From assembly GCF_019748365.1 (NCBI RefSeq), contig NZ_JAIEPN010000068.1, forward strand, positions 1 to 64,000: DNA of 64,000 nt, given 5' to 3'. Below, piece by piece: positions 8,129 to 15,889 of this stretch. Every line of letters starts with the position of its first letter. Within the stretch, counting starts at the first letter, position 1. Below the pieces are notes generated by a model. The model did no database searches, was not told the origin of the DNA, and worked only from the letters and a program-made list of their open reading frames with translations. Made by a program: the position numbers and the translations under genes. This DNA is from Novosphingobium sp. Its GTDB lineage: Bacteria; Pseudomonadota; Alphaproteobacteria; Sphingomonadales; Sphingomonadaceae.

Positions 8129-9591
8129 GGCGCCCTGTGTCCCTCCAGCTGGTTGCGCTGCTCCCGGGCCTGCTCGGCGCCTGCAGTCTTCAGCCGAAAT
8201 ATGTGCGGCCCGATCCGGCCATTCCCGCAGGCTGGCGGATCGCTGACCCTGCCTTGCTCGCGAGCGAGAGCGATCTGGCCTCCCTCGGCTACCAAGCGGT
8301 GTTCCGGGATTCCCGGCTGCAGGCGCTGATCGGGCGCGGCCTAGAAAACAGCCAGAACCTGAAGGCAGCCGTGGCCAATGTCGCCGCCGCGCGCGGGCTC
8401 TACCGGGTCCAGCGGGCGGCGCTGCTTCCCGCGATCAACGGAACAGCGGCGGCCAGCGCCGTTGAGAACGGCAACGGCAACTTTTTCAATGGCGGTGCTG
8501 GCGGCGGTGCCGGCGGCGGGGCAGGCTCCGGCGGCCCGCGGGAGAATTACAGCGTCAATATCGGCGCATCGGCGTTCGAACTCGATCTGTTCGGGCGGCT
8601 GCGCAGCCTGAGCGATGCCCAGCTCAACGCCTACTTCGCCACCGAACAGGCCGCCCGCGCGACCCGGCTGACCCTGGCCGCCGACATTGCCGATGTCTAC
8701 TTCACGCTCGCCGCCGACCGCAGCCTGCTGGCGATCGCCCGGCAGACCGCGGCCAGCGCGCAGCGCAGCGTTGCCCTGACCAAGGCGCGGCTTTCCGGTG
8801 GTATCGCCCCCCGCACCGATCTGCGTCAGGCCGAAACGATCGAGGCGACCGCGCGTTCGGATGTGGCGAACCTGACGACCATCGTCGAGCAGGACCGCAA
8901 CGCGCTCGAGCTGCTGATCGGTGGCCCCGTCGCCGATAGCGAACTGCCCGCCGCGATCGAGAGCGTCGACGGCGCAGTCGGGCCGGTTCCGGTCGAGCTT
9001 TCATCGAGCATCCTGCTTCGCCGCCCGGACGTGGTGGAGGCCGAATACCAGCTGCGGGCCGCCAATGCTCGCATCGGTGCCGCCCGCGCCGCGTTCTTCC
9101 CGCGCATATCGCTGACCGCAACCGGCGGGCTTGCGAGTTCGGCGCTGTCCGCCCTCTTCACCGGCGGCGCGTTTGCCTACAACGCGGGCGCTTCGGCCAG
9201 CATCCCGATCTTCGCCGGTGGGGCCAACAGCGGCAATCTCGCGGCCGCGCGGGCGCAGGCGCAAGCCGCAATGGCGACCTACCAGCGCGCGATCCAGCTC
9301 GCTTTCCGCGACGTTTCGGACGCCCTTGCGCGGCGGGCGACGATTGCCGATCAGATCGCCGCGCAGACCGCGCTGGAGGCAGCGGCCCGCGATACAGCCT
9401 ATCTGACCACCGAGCGGTACAAGGGCGGCGTCGCGTCGTTCCTCGAAAGCCTTGATGCGCAGCGGTCGCTCTATGCGGCGCGACGCTCGCTGATCAGCAC
9501 GCGGCTGCTGCGGGCGAGCAATATGGTCGCGCTCTATCGCGCGCTGGGCGGTGACGATTTTTCCGGTACGGCGCTGTCTGCGCGGCCCTGA
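8125..9591 (+). CDS. efflux transporter outer membrane factor, NodT family lipoprotein
   Basis: Outer-membrane channel of the tripartite pump (OprM/TolC-like), 488 residues. The signal ends in a lipobox (LLGAC) near residue 20, followed by LQPKYVRPDP, the usual NodT/OprM start. Two repeated outer-membrane-factor halves follow, with NIGASAFELDLFGRLRSLSD before the first and ASASIPIFAGGANSGNL in the second, and the long helical barrel segments between. A Gly/Asn-rich insertion lies at about residues 113-137. The start overlaps the pump stop by four bases. The gene ends shortly before the convergent qhpE gene. Confidence 0.94.
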   Translation: MRRPVSLQLVALLPGLLGACSLQPKYVRPDPAIPAGWRIADPALLASESDLASLGYQAVFRDSRLQALIGRGLENSQNLKAAVANVAAARGLYRVQRAALLPAINGTAAASAVENGNGNFFNGGAGGGAGGGAGSGGPRENYSVNIGASAFELDLFGRLRSLSDAQLNAYFATEQAARATRLTLAADIADVYFTLAADRSLLAIARQTAASAQRSVALTKARLSGGIAPRTDLRQAETIEATARSDVANLTTIVEQDRNALELLIGGPVADSELPAAIESVDGAVGPVPVELSSSILLRRPDVVEAEYQLRAANARIGAARAAFFPRISLTATGGLASSALSALFTGGAFAYNAGASASIPIFAGGANSGNLAAARAQAQAAMATYQRAIQLAFRDVSDALARRATIADQIAAQTALEAAARDTAYLTTERYKGGVASFLESLDAQRSLYAARRSLISTRLLRASNMVALYRALGGDDFSGTALSARP

Positions 9592-9613
9592 AATCGGCGA
9601 GTCGGCCCGCTTT

Positions 9614-10261
9614 TCATCGACTTGCGGCTGGATTCGGGCTGACCGGTAGCAGGTTGGCGGCGGCAAGGCCGGTGACTTGCGCCGTCGCAAAGCTGATGCC
9701 GTGGAGGTTGCGCTGCTGCGGCACCCCCTCGATCGGGCGCGGATAGCCTGAGGCGTGGTAGACGCCGTCGTCCGCCAGCCGGACCGACCCGCGCGCCACG
9801 TCCCAATCGAGCCCCACCGCGATGATGCCCGCCAGCATGCCGGGCCAGCAGGGCGCGTCATCTGCTGCCGTTCGCGGTGCGACGATGCGCGCGGTGCTGC
9901 GGGCCACCGCCGCTGCAAAATGATCGGCATGCGCGGGATTGGTGGTGCCAAGGCTGAGATTGATGAAATCGGCGCCCTCGGCGCTCGCCCAGTCCATCGC
10001 GGCGATCAGCGCGCGCGGCGAGGCGCGCAAGGCATCGCGGAATACCCGGATCGGCAGGATCAGCGCCCGTGGGGCCAGTTCCTGAATCGCGGCGGTAACG
10101 GCAGTCCCATGGCCGACCCGGTCGAGCGCCGCGTTCGCGCCTTGCTCCGGCGTCCCATCGGGGAGGATCGTCACGCCGGGCAGCAGGCGGCTGGCGGCGA
10201 TATGCGGATGGCCGGGATGCACGCCGCTGTCGATCACGGCAATACGCACGGGATCAGCCAC
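9614..10261 (-). CDS. qhpE: subtilisin-like serine protease, QHNDH gamma-subunit leader peptidase QhpE
   Basis: Last gene of the quinohemoprotein amine dehydrogenase operon. QhpE is the S8-family protease known to remove the leader of the cross-linked gamma subunit in the cytoplasm before export. In this 215-residue protein the triad is visible: Asp11 (AVIDSG), His51 (RVGHGTAV) and Ser190 (GISFATAQVTG). It has no signal peptide or propeptide, so it is smaller than secreted subtilisins. The usual Asn-Gly oxyanion segment is not obvious. I chose the GTG at 10261 because GGAAGG sits nine bases upstream; an ATG at 10279, slightly inside qhpF, has no ribosome-binding site. Overlap with qhpF shows co-translation. 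Confidence 0.88.
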   Translation of the reverse strand: MADPVRIAVIDSGVHPGHPHIAASRLLPGVTILPDGTPEQGANAALDRVGHGTAVTAAIQELAPRALILPIRVFRDALRASPRALIAAMDWASAEGADFINLSLGTTNPAHADHFAAAVARSTARIVAPRTAADDAPCWPGMLAGIIAVGLDWDVARGSVRLADDGVYHASGYPRPIEGVPQQRNLHGISFATAQVTGLAAANLLPVSPNPAASR

Positions 10262-11942
10262 GCAGATTCGCCTTCCCATCGGTCAAGGTCACCACCATGT
10301 CAGCGCCTTCGGTCAGTGCGGGGCGGTGGGTGATCACGATCAGCGTGGCATCGGGCAGAGCTTCGCGCAATCCTTCGGCGACACGCTGTTCGGTAGCCGC
10401 ATCAAGTGCGGCGGTGGGTTCATCGAGCACCAGCACCGATGGCCGCCGCAGCAGCGCGCGGGCAATCGCGATGCGCTGACGTTCGCCGGCGGACAGCGAG
10501 AGGCCGCGCTCGCCAACCGGGGTCTGCAATCCCTGCGGCAGGCGCTGGAGCAGGGGGCCAAGCCCGGCGGCTTCGGCGGCGGCCTGCACGTCTGCGGTGG
10601 TCGCACTTTCCAGCGCGAAGGCGATGTTGGCGGCGATCGTCGCGTTGAACAGGAACGGTGCCTGATCGACCAGCAGCACTTCGCGGCGCAGATCGGCAAG
10701 CGCCAGATCGCGGATATCCGCCCCGTCGATGGTGATGCGCCCTGCCTGCGGGTCCTGCAGCCGGACCAGCAGATCGGCCATGGTCGATTTGCCCGCGCCG
10801 CTTTCGCCGAGCACCGCGCAATGCGCGCCCGCCGGAATGACGAGATCGACGCCGTCCAGCACCGCCTCACGGTCATGCCGGAAATGCACGCCTTCGAAGC
10901 GGATCGCGCCGCGTACCGGGCCCATGGGCAGCGGATCGGCGCGCTGGATCACTTCGGGCGCGGTATCGAACAGCTCGAAAATGCGGCCCAGCGAGACGCG
11001 GGTGGAGGCAAGCCCCGACGAGAGCCCCAGCAGGGCCTGCACCGGCGCGAAGAGGCGCGCATGATAGGCCATGAACGCGACCAGCGTGCCGATGGTAAGC
11101 TCGCCCGAGAAGACGCGCCAGCCGCCATAGAGCGTGACGGCGGCGGTCGAGATCGCCAGCAGCGCGCCGGGGAGGGCACCGGTCAGGAACGAGGCGACCT
11201 GCATGCGCAGCATGGTCTCGACAAAGCGGCCATTGGCTTCGCCGAAGCGGGACAGTTCGTGCCGCTCGGCGCCGAGCGCGCTGACGACACGCATGCCCAT
11301 CACCGTATCGACCAGCAGACTGCCGAGATCGGCCCCGCGCTCGCGCATCTCGCGCGTGATCTCGACCAGCCGTCGCTGCAGCCGCACGAAGGCGAGCACG
11401 GCGAGCGGCACCAGCACCGTGCCCACCAGAAACAGGCGCCAATCGAGCCAGAGCATCAGCACCACGCTGCCGATCAGGAACAGCACATTGCCCAGCGCCG
11501 CGAGCAGCGTATCGGCGGCGGCGCGCTGCACATCGCTGTCATCGCTGTTGATCCGGCTCATCAGATCGCCCAGCCGAAACCGGGCGTAGAAGCGCGGGCT
11601 CAGCATCTGCAGGTGGCGCAGCAGATCGACGCGGATATCGAACAGCATCGCCGCGGAGATCTTCACGTACCGGTAGCTGGAAGCGATATTCAGCGCGTAG
11701 CCGCCCAGCGTCACCCCGATTGTTGCTACCGCGATCCACCCCAGCGCCGCGAGATTGTGCCCGAGCAGCGCCTCATCGATCATCAGCTTTGAAAGGTAGG
11801 GCTGCGCCAGCGTGACCGCCGTCGCCATGAGACTGAGCGCGAGCACGAACAGCAGGCGGCCGCGATAGGGCAGGATGTAGGGCACGAGCCGGCGATAGGT
11901 GTGCCACTGCGCGACCGGTGGGGCGGGGTGGGCGCTGCTCAT
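10254..11942 (-). CDS. qhpF: ABC transporter (permease-ATPase fusion) of the QHNDH operon, QhpF
   Basis: A half-size ABC exporter of 562 residues: a six-helix membrane domain (about residues 20-310) and a nucleotide-binding domain. The latter shows Walker A (GESGAGKST), the signature region LSAGERQRIAIARALL, Walker B (VLVLDEPT) and the H-loop (VITHRPAL). In known qhp operons this protein is thought to export the matured gamma subunit, which lacks a Sec signal, to the periplasm. The ATG at 11942 overlaps the qhpG stop (ATGA); an open frame extends upstream but lies inside qhpG. Its own stop overlaps the start of qhpE. Family membership is certain; the substrate is inferred from the operon. Confidence 0.9.
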   Translation of the reverse strand: MSSAHPAPPVAQWHTYRRLVPYILPYRGRLLFVLALSLMATAVTLAQPYLSKLMIDEALLGHNLAALGWIAVATIGVTLGGYALNIASSYRYVKISAAMLFDIRVDLLRHLQMLSPRFYARFRLGDLMSRINSDDSDVQRAAADTLLAALGNVLFLIGSVVLMLWLDWRLFLVGTVLVPLAVLAFVRLQRRLVEITREMRERGADLGSLLVDTVMGMRVVSALGAERHELSRFGEANGRFVETMLRMQVASFLTGALPGALLAISTAAVTLYGGWRVFSGELTIGTLVAFMAYHARLFAPVQALLGLSSGLASTRVSLGRIFELFDTAPEVIQRADPLPMGPVRGAIRFEGVHFRHDREAVLDGVDLVIPAGAHCAVLGESGAGKSTMADLLVRLQDPQAGRITIDGADIRDLALADLRREVLLVDQAPFLFNATIAANIAFALESATTADVQAAAEAAGLGPLLQRLPQGLQTPVGERGLSLSAGERQRIAIARALLRRPSVLVLDEPTAALDAATEQRVAEGLREALPDATLIVITHRPALTEGADMVVTLTDGKANLRG

Positions 11943-12946
11943 GCCGGGACGCTGCGCGGGACGAGGCGGCTGCCGGTGAGCACGAAAGCAGGCTCCGGCT
12001 CCACCGCGAGCTGGCTGGTGCACCAGGCATGGCCCTCGGCGGTTACCCGCGCCTGTTCCTGCCACCACGCCCCCGAACCGCCGCGCTGATAGAACGGCAG
12101 GCACGCCGCGAGATGGCGGCGCAGCGCGGCGATCAGCATCGCGCGGTAGTGGCGCAGCAGCGGCGCGGGGTCCTCGCCCGCCGCAACTGCGCTGGCGGCG
12201 GCGCCTGCCAGAATGCCGCCGCGCGCGGCCATCGCGGTACCGTCGCCGCAGAGCGGATCGAAAGCCAGCGCGGCGGAGCCGAGCACCAGCCAGTCGTCCC
12301 CGACCAGCCGCTCCAGCACGCGCGGTGCCGTCTCGAACCGGGCCTCGACTGCGCCAAGCGCGGCAATCGCCGGCGCCACGAGGCGGCTTGCGGCCAAGAG
12401 CGCCTCCGGAGCATCGCCCACCGCCAGCAGCCACGCGTGATCCTCGCCCAGCGGGATCAGAAACAGCCAGCCCGCCGCCACCGCCTCAACCAGCACGGCC
12501 GCAGCATCGGCGCCCGGTGCCAGGGTGACAGGCGCCGCCGCAGCCTCACGCCGTCCGAAGCGATGCAGGGCAGGGCCCGGCGCGTGGGCGTGGAGCGTGA
12601 AGCGCGCCGGTGCGGGTAGGGGGCAATCCGTGGCAAAAGGCAGCGCGCCGAGCAGGTCCATGCCGGACACGGCCCAGGCCCGATGCGGGATCGCCACCGG
12701 CTCGGCCTCGTTCCATAGCACGATGCGCCGCGTGATCCGGTGCGATCCGGTGACGCGGCCCGCGCCGAACAGGCTGTCCAGCAGATGCAGCGCCTGCTCG
12801 CCCAGCATGACAACGGGCGCTGCGCCGCGCTGCGGGCCTTGTTCTGCGGAGAAACCGGAACCATTCTCGGCCAGCACCGCCTGTGCGGCTGCCACGCCAA
12901 CCCCGCGCCCCATGACATGCACGGACGACCGCCCGGCGGCGGTCAT
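11939..12946 (-). CDS. qhpG: FAD-dependent monooxygenase QhpG, quinone cofactor maturation
   Basis: Flavin-dependent monooxygenase-like protein of 335 residues. Near the N-terminus a Rossmann dinucleotide motif is seen (VHVMGRGVGVAAAQAVLA), and near the C-terminus FDPLCGDGTAMAARGG matches the second FAD-contact motif of the tryptophan-halogenase/geranylgeranyl-reductase-like group. In characterised qhp operons QhpG hydroxylates the gamma-subunit tryptophan that becomes the CTQ quinone, and its position here fits that role. The ATG at 12946 lies 10 bases after the qhpB stop; the stop overlaps qhpF by four bases. Here it sits between qhpB and qhpF. Sequence similarity is modest, so the call relies on the operon. 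Confidence 0.82.
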   Translation of the reverse strand: MTAAGRSSVHVMGRGVGVAAAQAVLAENGSGFSAEQGPQRGAAPVVMLGEQALHLLDSLFGAGRVTGSHRITRRIVLWNEAEPVAIPHRAWAVSGMDLLGALPFATDCPLPAPARFTLHAHAPGPALHRFGRREAAAAPVTLAPGADAAAVLVEAVAAGWLFLIPLGEDHAWLLAVGDAPEALLAASRLVAPAIAALGAVEARFETAPRVLERLVGDDWLVLGSAALAFDPLCGDGTAMAARGGILAGAAASAVAAGEDPAPLLRHYRAMLIAALRRHLAACLPFYQRGGSGAWWQEQARVTAEGHAWCTSQLAVEPEPAFVLTGSRLVPRSVPA

Positions 12947-12956
12947 GCAGCCGGTC

Positions 12957-14063
12957 TCACTTGAGGACCAGCATTCCGGCCATGGTTGCGTCGGCACCGA
13001 GATCCCAGGTCTTTTCCAGCTTCATGGTCTGCGCGTCATAGACCTCGATATCGTAGCTCGCACCGTAGATATAGAGCTTGGTACCATCGCCGGACATGCC
13101 GAGCTGGAAGCGCGAGCGGCAGGCGAACTCGACCTTGTCCTTGAGCTTGAGGCTGGTCATGTCGAACTTCCAGAACTCGCAGCGCTTGTTGCCGGTCTGG
13201 CCGTTGGTGACGACGGTGTAGCCGGTCTTGCCATCGGGCGTGATTTCAAGGCCGGACATGCCGGTGGTGATCGGCCCCATCGGCGTGAACTTGAACTTGC
13301 GCGTGTTGAGATCGAACTTGCCGAGACCGAAAACCTTGTTGTGCACATAGGGATCGGCGGCGGTGAACAGCGAGACAAGCTCGCCCGCATTGGTCATCTG
13401 AAAGGATTCGACGCCGCCGCCGAAGGCGACGTTTTCATAGCCGGTGGATTCGGGCTTCTGCACATCGATGCGGTCCACCACCTTGAGCTTGGCGGTATCG
13501 ACCAGCAGCACCTTGTCCTTGAACAGGTAGAGCGTCTTGCCATCGGGCGAGACCATCATCGGCGCGCGCCAGCCGCCGCTCAGCGCATCATCCTCGGGCT
13601 CGAGATCGGCGGTGCGCACCACTTTCCCGAGCTTGGTGTCGATCACCGCATACATCTGCTTGCTGACCTTCCAGCGGTCGATCAGCTTTTCCATGCGCAG
13701 CATCGTGGTGTAGAAATAGCGCCCGGTCGGATCGGGGGCGCCGCCGTTGAAGCGGTAGCGCGTTGTCGGCGTGTTGAGATCGAACTGGGTCGTGATGGTG
13801 CGGGACTTCGCGTCCATCACGATCACGCTGCTGTTGGTGATCGTCGTTGCGAAGATCTTCGCCTGATCAGGGGTGATCCGCAGCGAGACGGGGAGGCCGC
13901 CCGGTAGCTGGATCTTCTCGCCTATCTTGCCCGTCGCTTCATCGACCGTGAACAGCTTGTCCGGGTACGTGCCGAGCATCAAGGTGCCGGCCATGGCGGG
14001 CATGCTGGCGGCAAGGGCAAGGGCTGCGGTGCCGAGAACGGCCTTGCGGGCAAGCGTGATCAT
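12957..14063 (-). CDS. qhpB: quinohemoprotein amine dehydrogenase, beta subunit
   Basis: Periplasmic beta subunit (368 residues) of quinohemoprotein amine dehydrogenase. A Sec signal peptide (ALALAASMPAMA then GTL) precedes a seven-bladed beta-propeller of the YVTN-like type, visible as repeated blades such as RITPDQAKIFATTI, MVSPDGKTLYLFKD and EITPDGKTGYTVVT. In the known enzyme the beta propeller packs on the diheme alpha subunit and contributes to the pocket around the CTQ cofactor of the gamma subunit. AAGGGA lies nine bases before the ATG. The gene starts 45 bases after qhpC and is followed 10 bases later by qhpG. Confidence 0.92.
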   Translation of the reverse strand: MITLARKAVLGTAALALAASMPAMAGTLMLGTYPDKLFTVDEATGKIGEKIQLPGGLPVSLRITPDQAKIFATTITNSSVIVMDAKSRTITTQFDLNTPTTRYRFNGGAPDPTGRYFYTTMLRMEKLIDRWKVSKQMYAVIDTKLGKVVRTADLEPEDDALSGGWRAPMMVSPDGKTLYLFKDKVLLVDTAKLKVVDRIDVQKPESTGYENVAFGGGVESFQMTNAGELVSLFTAADPYVHNKVFGLGKFDLNTRKFKFTPMGPITTGMSGLEITPDGKTGYTVVTNGQTGNKRCEFWKFDMTSLKLKDKVEFACRSRFQLGMSGDGTKLYIYGASYDIEVYDAQTMKLEKTWDLGADATMAGMLVLK

Positions 14064-14108
14064 GCGAAAAGTCCCTTTGCAGTTCAGCAGCGCAGGCGGG
14101 CCGGATTC

Positions 14109-14438
14109 TTACGGGAAGACGATATCAAGGTTGCGCCAGTCCTTCGTCGCCGCCGCGCAGTTGCTGGCCCAGTCCGCCGAATAGTTGACATGGTCGGCCA
14201 TCTGCACCGGCCAGAAGCAGGTGACGTAACAGTCATAGATGTCGCGCTCGGCCGGCTGGCACAGGCCCGCCGTGCCGCCCGTGGCATCGACTTCCCAGCC
14301 CGGCGAGAACGAGAGCGAGCAGCCCAGCGGCACATGCGGACGCGGGGTCTGCTGCAGCGCGACGACATCCTCTTCCATCGAGGCCATGTCGGCCTCGATC
14401 TTGTGCGCCTTGGCGTTGAGCGGTTTCAGGTGCTTCAT
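14109..14438 (-). CDS. qhpC: quinohemoprotein amine dehydrogenase, gamma subunit precursor (CTQ-bearing peptide)
   Basis: This 109-residue peptide carries the catalytic quinone of the enzyme. A charged leader of about 30 residues, not a Sec signal, precedes the core from Cys40. The core contains PGWEVDATGG and DWRNLDIVFP, as in characterised gamma subunits. In mature numbering (Cys40 = C7) all modified residues are present: C7/E16, C27/D33 and C41/D49 for the Cys-acid thioether cross-links, and C37/W43 for cysteine tryptophylquinone. The ATG at 14438 overlaps the qhpD stop (ATGA), tying substrate to maturase. QhpD should form the cross-links, QhpG oxidise the Trp, QhpE cut the leader and QhpF export it. 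Confidence 0.95.
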   Translation of the reverse strand: MKHLKPLNAKAHKIEADMASMEEDVVALQQTPRPHVPLGCSLSFSPGWEVDATGGTAGLCQPAERDIYDCYVTCFWPVQMADHVNYSADWASNCAAATKDWRNLDIVFP

Positions 14439-15889
14439 GACAAGCCCTTTCGTTCGGCGAAACGTGTGAGAAATTCGGGATTGCGCTGGGCGAGCGCGCC
14501 GTAGATCTGCAGGCAGCGGTCGGTCCACTGGCGGATCCAGTCGCAGTAATGCAGGTTGGCATGGCCGGTATCGCCATAGCGGACGAAGGCTTCGTGGTGG
14601 CAGCCCCCGGCGCACATCGGGCGCGCCCAGCAGGTGCCGCATTCATATTTGGAGGCGACATGGCCGCGGGTGAGGAAGTCCTCGCGCTTGGTCTGGTCGA
14701 GCCCGGTATCGATATGGCCCAGCGTATGCGTATCGGCATCGGTGAAGCGGTGGCACGGCGAAAGATCGCCCGAGGGGCTCACGCCGAGGAGGCCGAGACC
14801 CGCGCCGCAGGGGTGCGACTTGTTGGTGCCCGCGATCAGTTCCGAAATGGTCTCCGAAACGTTGGTGAAGCCGTGGACCTTGCCTTGCAGCGCATAGTCC
14901 AGCCATTCGTCCGCCAGCGCTTCGAAATCGGCCAGAACGCCTGCCATGGCATCGCCATTGAGCGAATAATCGCGCTCCTCGGCGGTGGTGACGGGGGCGA
15001 AGCCGACTTCGTGGAAGCCGATATCGTGCTTCAAGTGCTGGTAGATGCGCTTCACGTCGGTCACCCCGGCGCTCAGCGTGACGCGCGCGGTGACGGCGCG
15101 GGTCTTGTGCCCGGCGATCAGCTTGCGCAGGCGCGGCTCCATCACCGCATAGCTGCCCTTGCCGTTCTTGTAGACGCGGCGGGCATCCTGCAACTCGGGC
15201 GGGCCGTCCATCGAGACGGTGACGCCGATCGCATGGTCCGAAAGGAAGGCGATGATCTCGTCTGTCAGCAGCGTGGCGTTGGTGGTCAGGCTGTAGGTGA
15301 TGCGCTTGCCTGCCGCCGCCGCCGCTTCATCGGCATAGAGCACGACATCGCGCAGCAGGCGGAAGTTCATCAGCGTCTCGCCGCCGAAGAAAGTGATGTG
15401 CACCGCCTCGCGCCGATCCGCGCTGCGCAGCAGAAAATCGACCGAGGACTTTGCCGTCTCCAGCGACATGTACTTCGGCTTGCCCGCCGGGGTCGCGATC
15501 TTGTCCGCGCCGAATTCGTAGCAATAGGTGCACGCGAGGTTGCACTGGTTGGTGACGTTGAGCACCAGCGCCTGAAGCGGATAGTCCGCCGGGGGCGCGG
15601 CGGGCATCAGCGCGTGACGAACCTGCGTAGACTCGATGGCCCGCGCCAGCCGCAGCTCGCGCACCAGTTCCTCGGCATCGGTGGCGGAAATGCCATCGGC
15701 GACCAGCGCGCGGACCAGATCGTCGTGATCCAGCTCGCCATGCTGCCCCAGCAGATCGAGCACCTTGCGGGTCATCTCGTCGGCCGCGAAGATCGCCCCT
15801 GCCGTGACAAGATAGATGAAGTCCGCGCCCTGCGCCCGGAACTCGTGGATTTCGCCGCTGCGATAGCGGTGGTTGAGGGTCGTGGTCAC
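14435..15889 (-). CDS. qhpD: radical SAM/SPASM peptide maturase QhpD
   Basis: QhpD forms the intrapeptidyl Cys-to-Asp/Glu thioether bonds of the gamma subunit. The 484-residue protein starts with a PqqD-like peptide-recognition region (about residues 5-85). The radical SAM core follows with CNLACTYC (about residues 116-123), then a SPASM C-terminal domain with the auxiliary-cluster cysteines (HPCGAG, LSPCHRF, YECGTCWARPMCAGGC). The frame is open from a GTG at 15913, but the GTG at 15889 overlaps the qhpA stop (GTGA) and has a G-rich Shine-Dalgarno-like run upstream, so I use it. Members of this group modify small RiPP-like substrates; here the substrate is the adjacent qhpC product. Confidence 0.94.
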   Translation of the reverse strand: MTTTLNHRYRSGEIHEFRAQGADFIYLVTAGAIFAADEMTRKVLDLLGQHGELDHDDLVRALVADGISATDAEELVRELRLARAIESTQVRHALMPAAPPADYPLQALVLNVTNQCNLACTYCYEFGADKIATPAGKPKYMSLETAKSSVDFLLRSADRREAVHITFFGGETLMNFRLLRDVVLYADEAAAAAGKRITYSLTTNATLLTDEIIAFLSDHAIGVTVSMDGPPELQDARRVYKNGKGSYAVMEPRLRKLIAGHKTRAVTARVTLSAGVTDVKRIYQHLKHDIGFHEVGFAPVTTAEERDYSLNGDAMAGVLADFEALADEWLDYALQGKVHGFTNVSETISELIAGTNKSHPCGAGLGLLGVSPSGDLSPCHRFTDADTHTLGHIDTGLDQTKREDFLTRGHVASKYECGTCWARPMCAGGCHHEAFVRYGDTGHANLHYCDWIRQWTDRCLQIYGALAQRNPEFLTRFAERKGLS

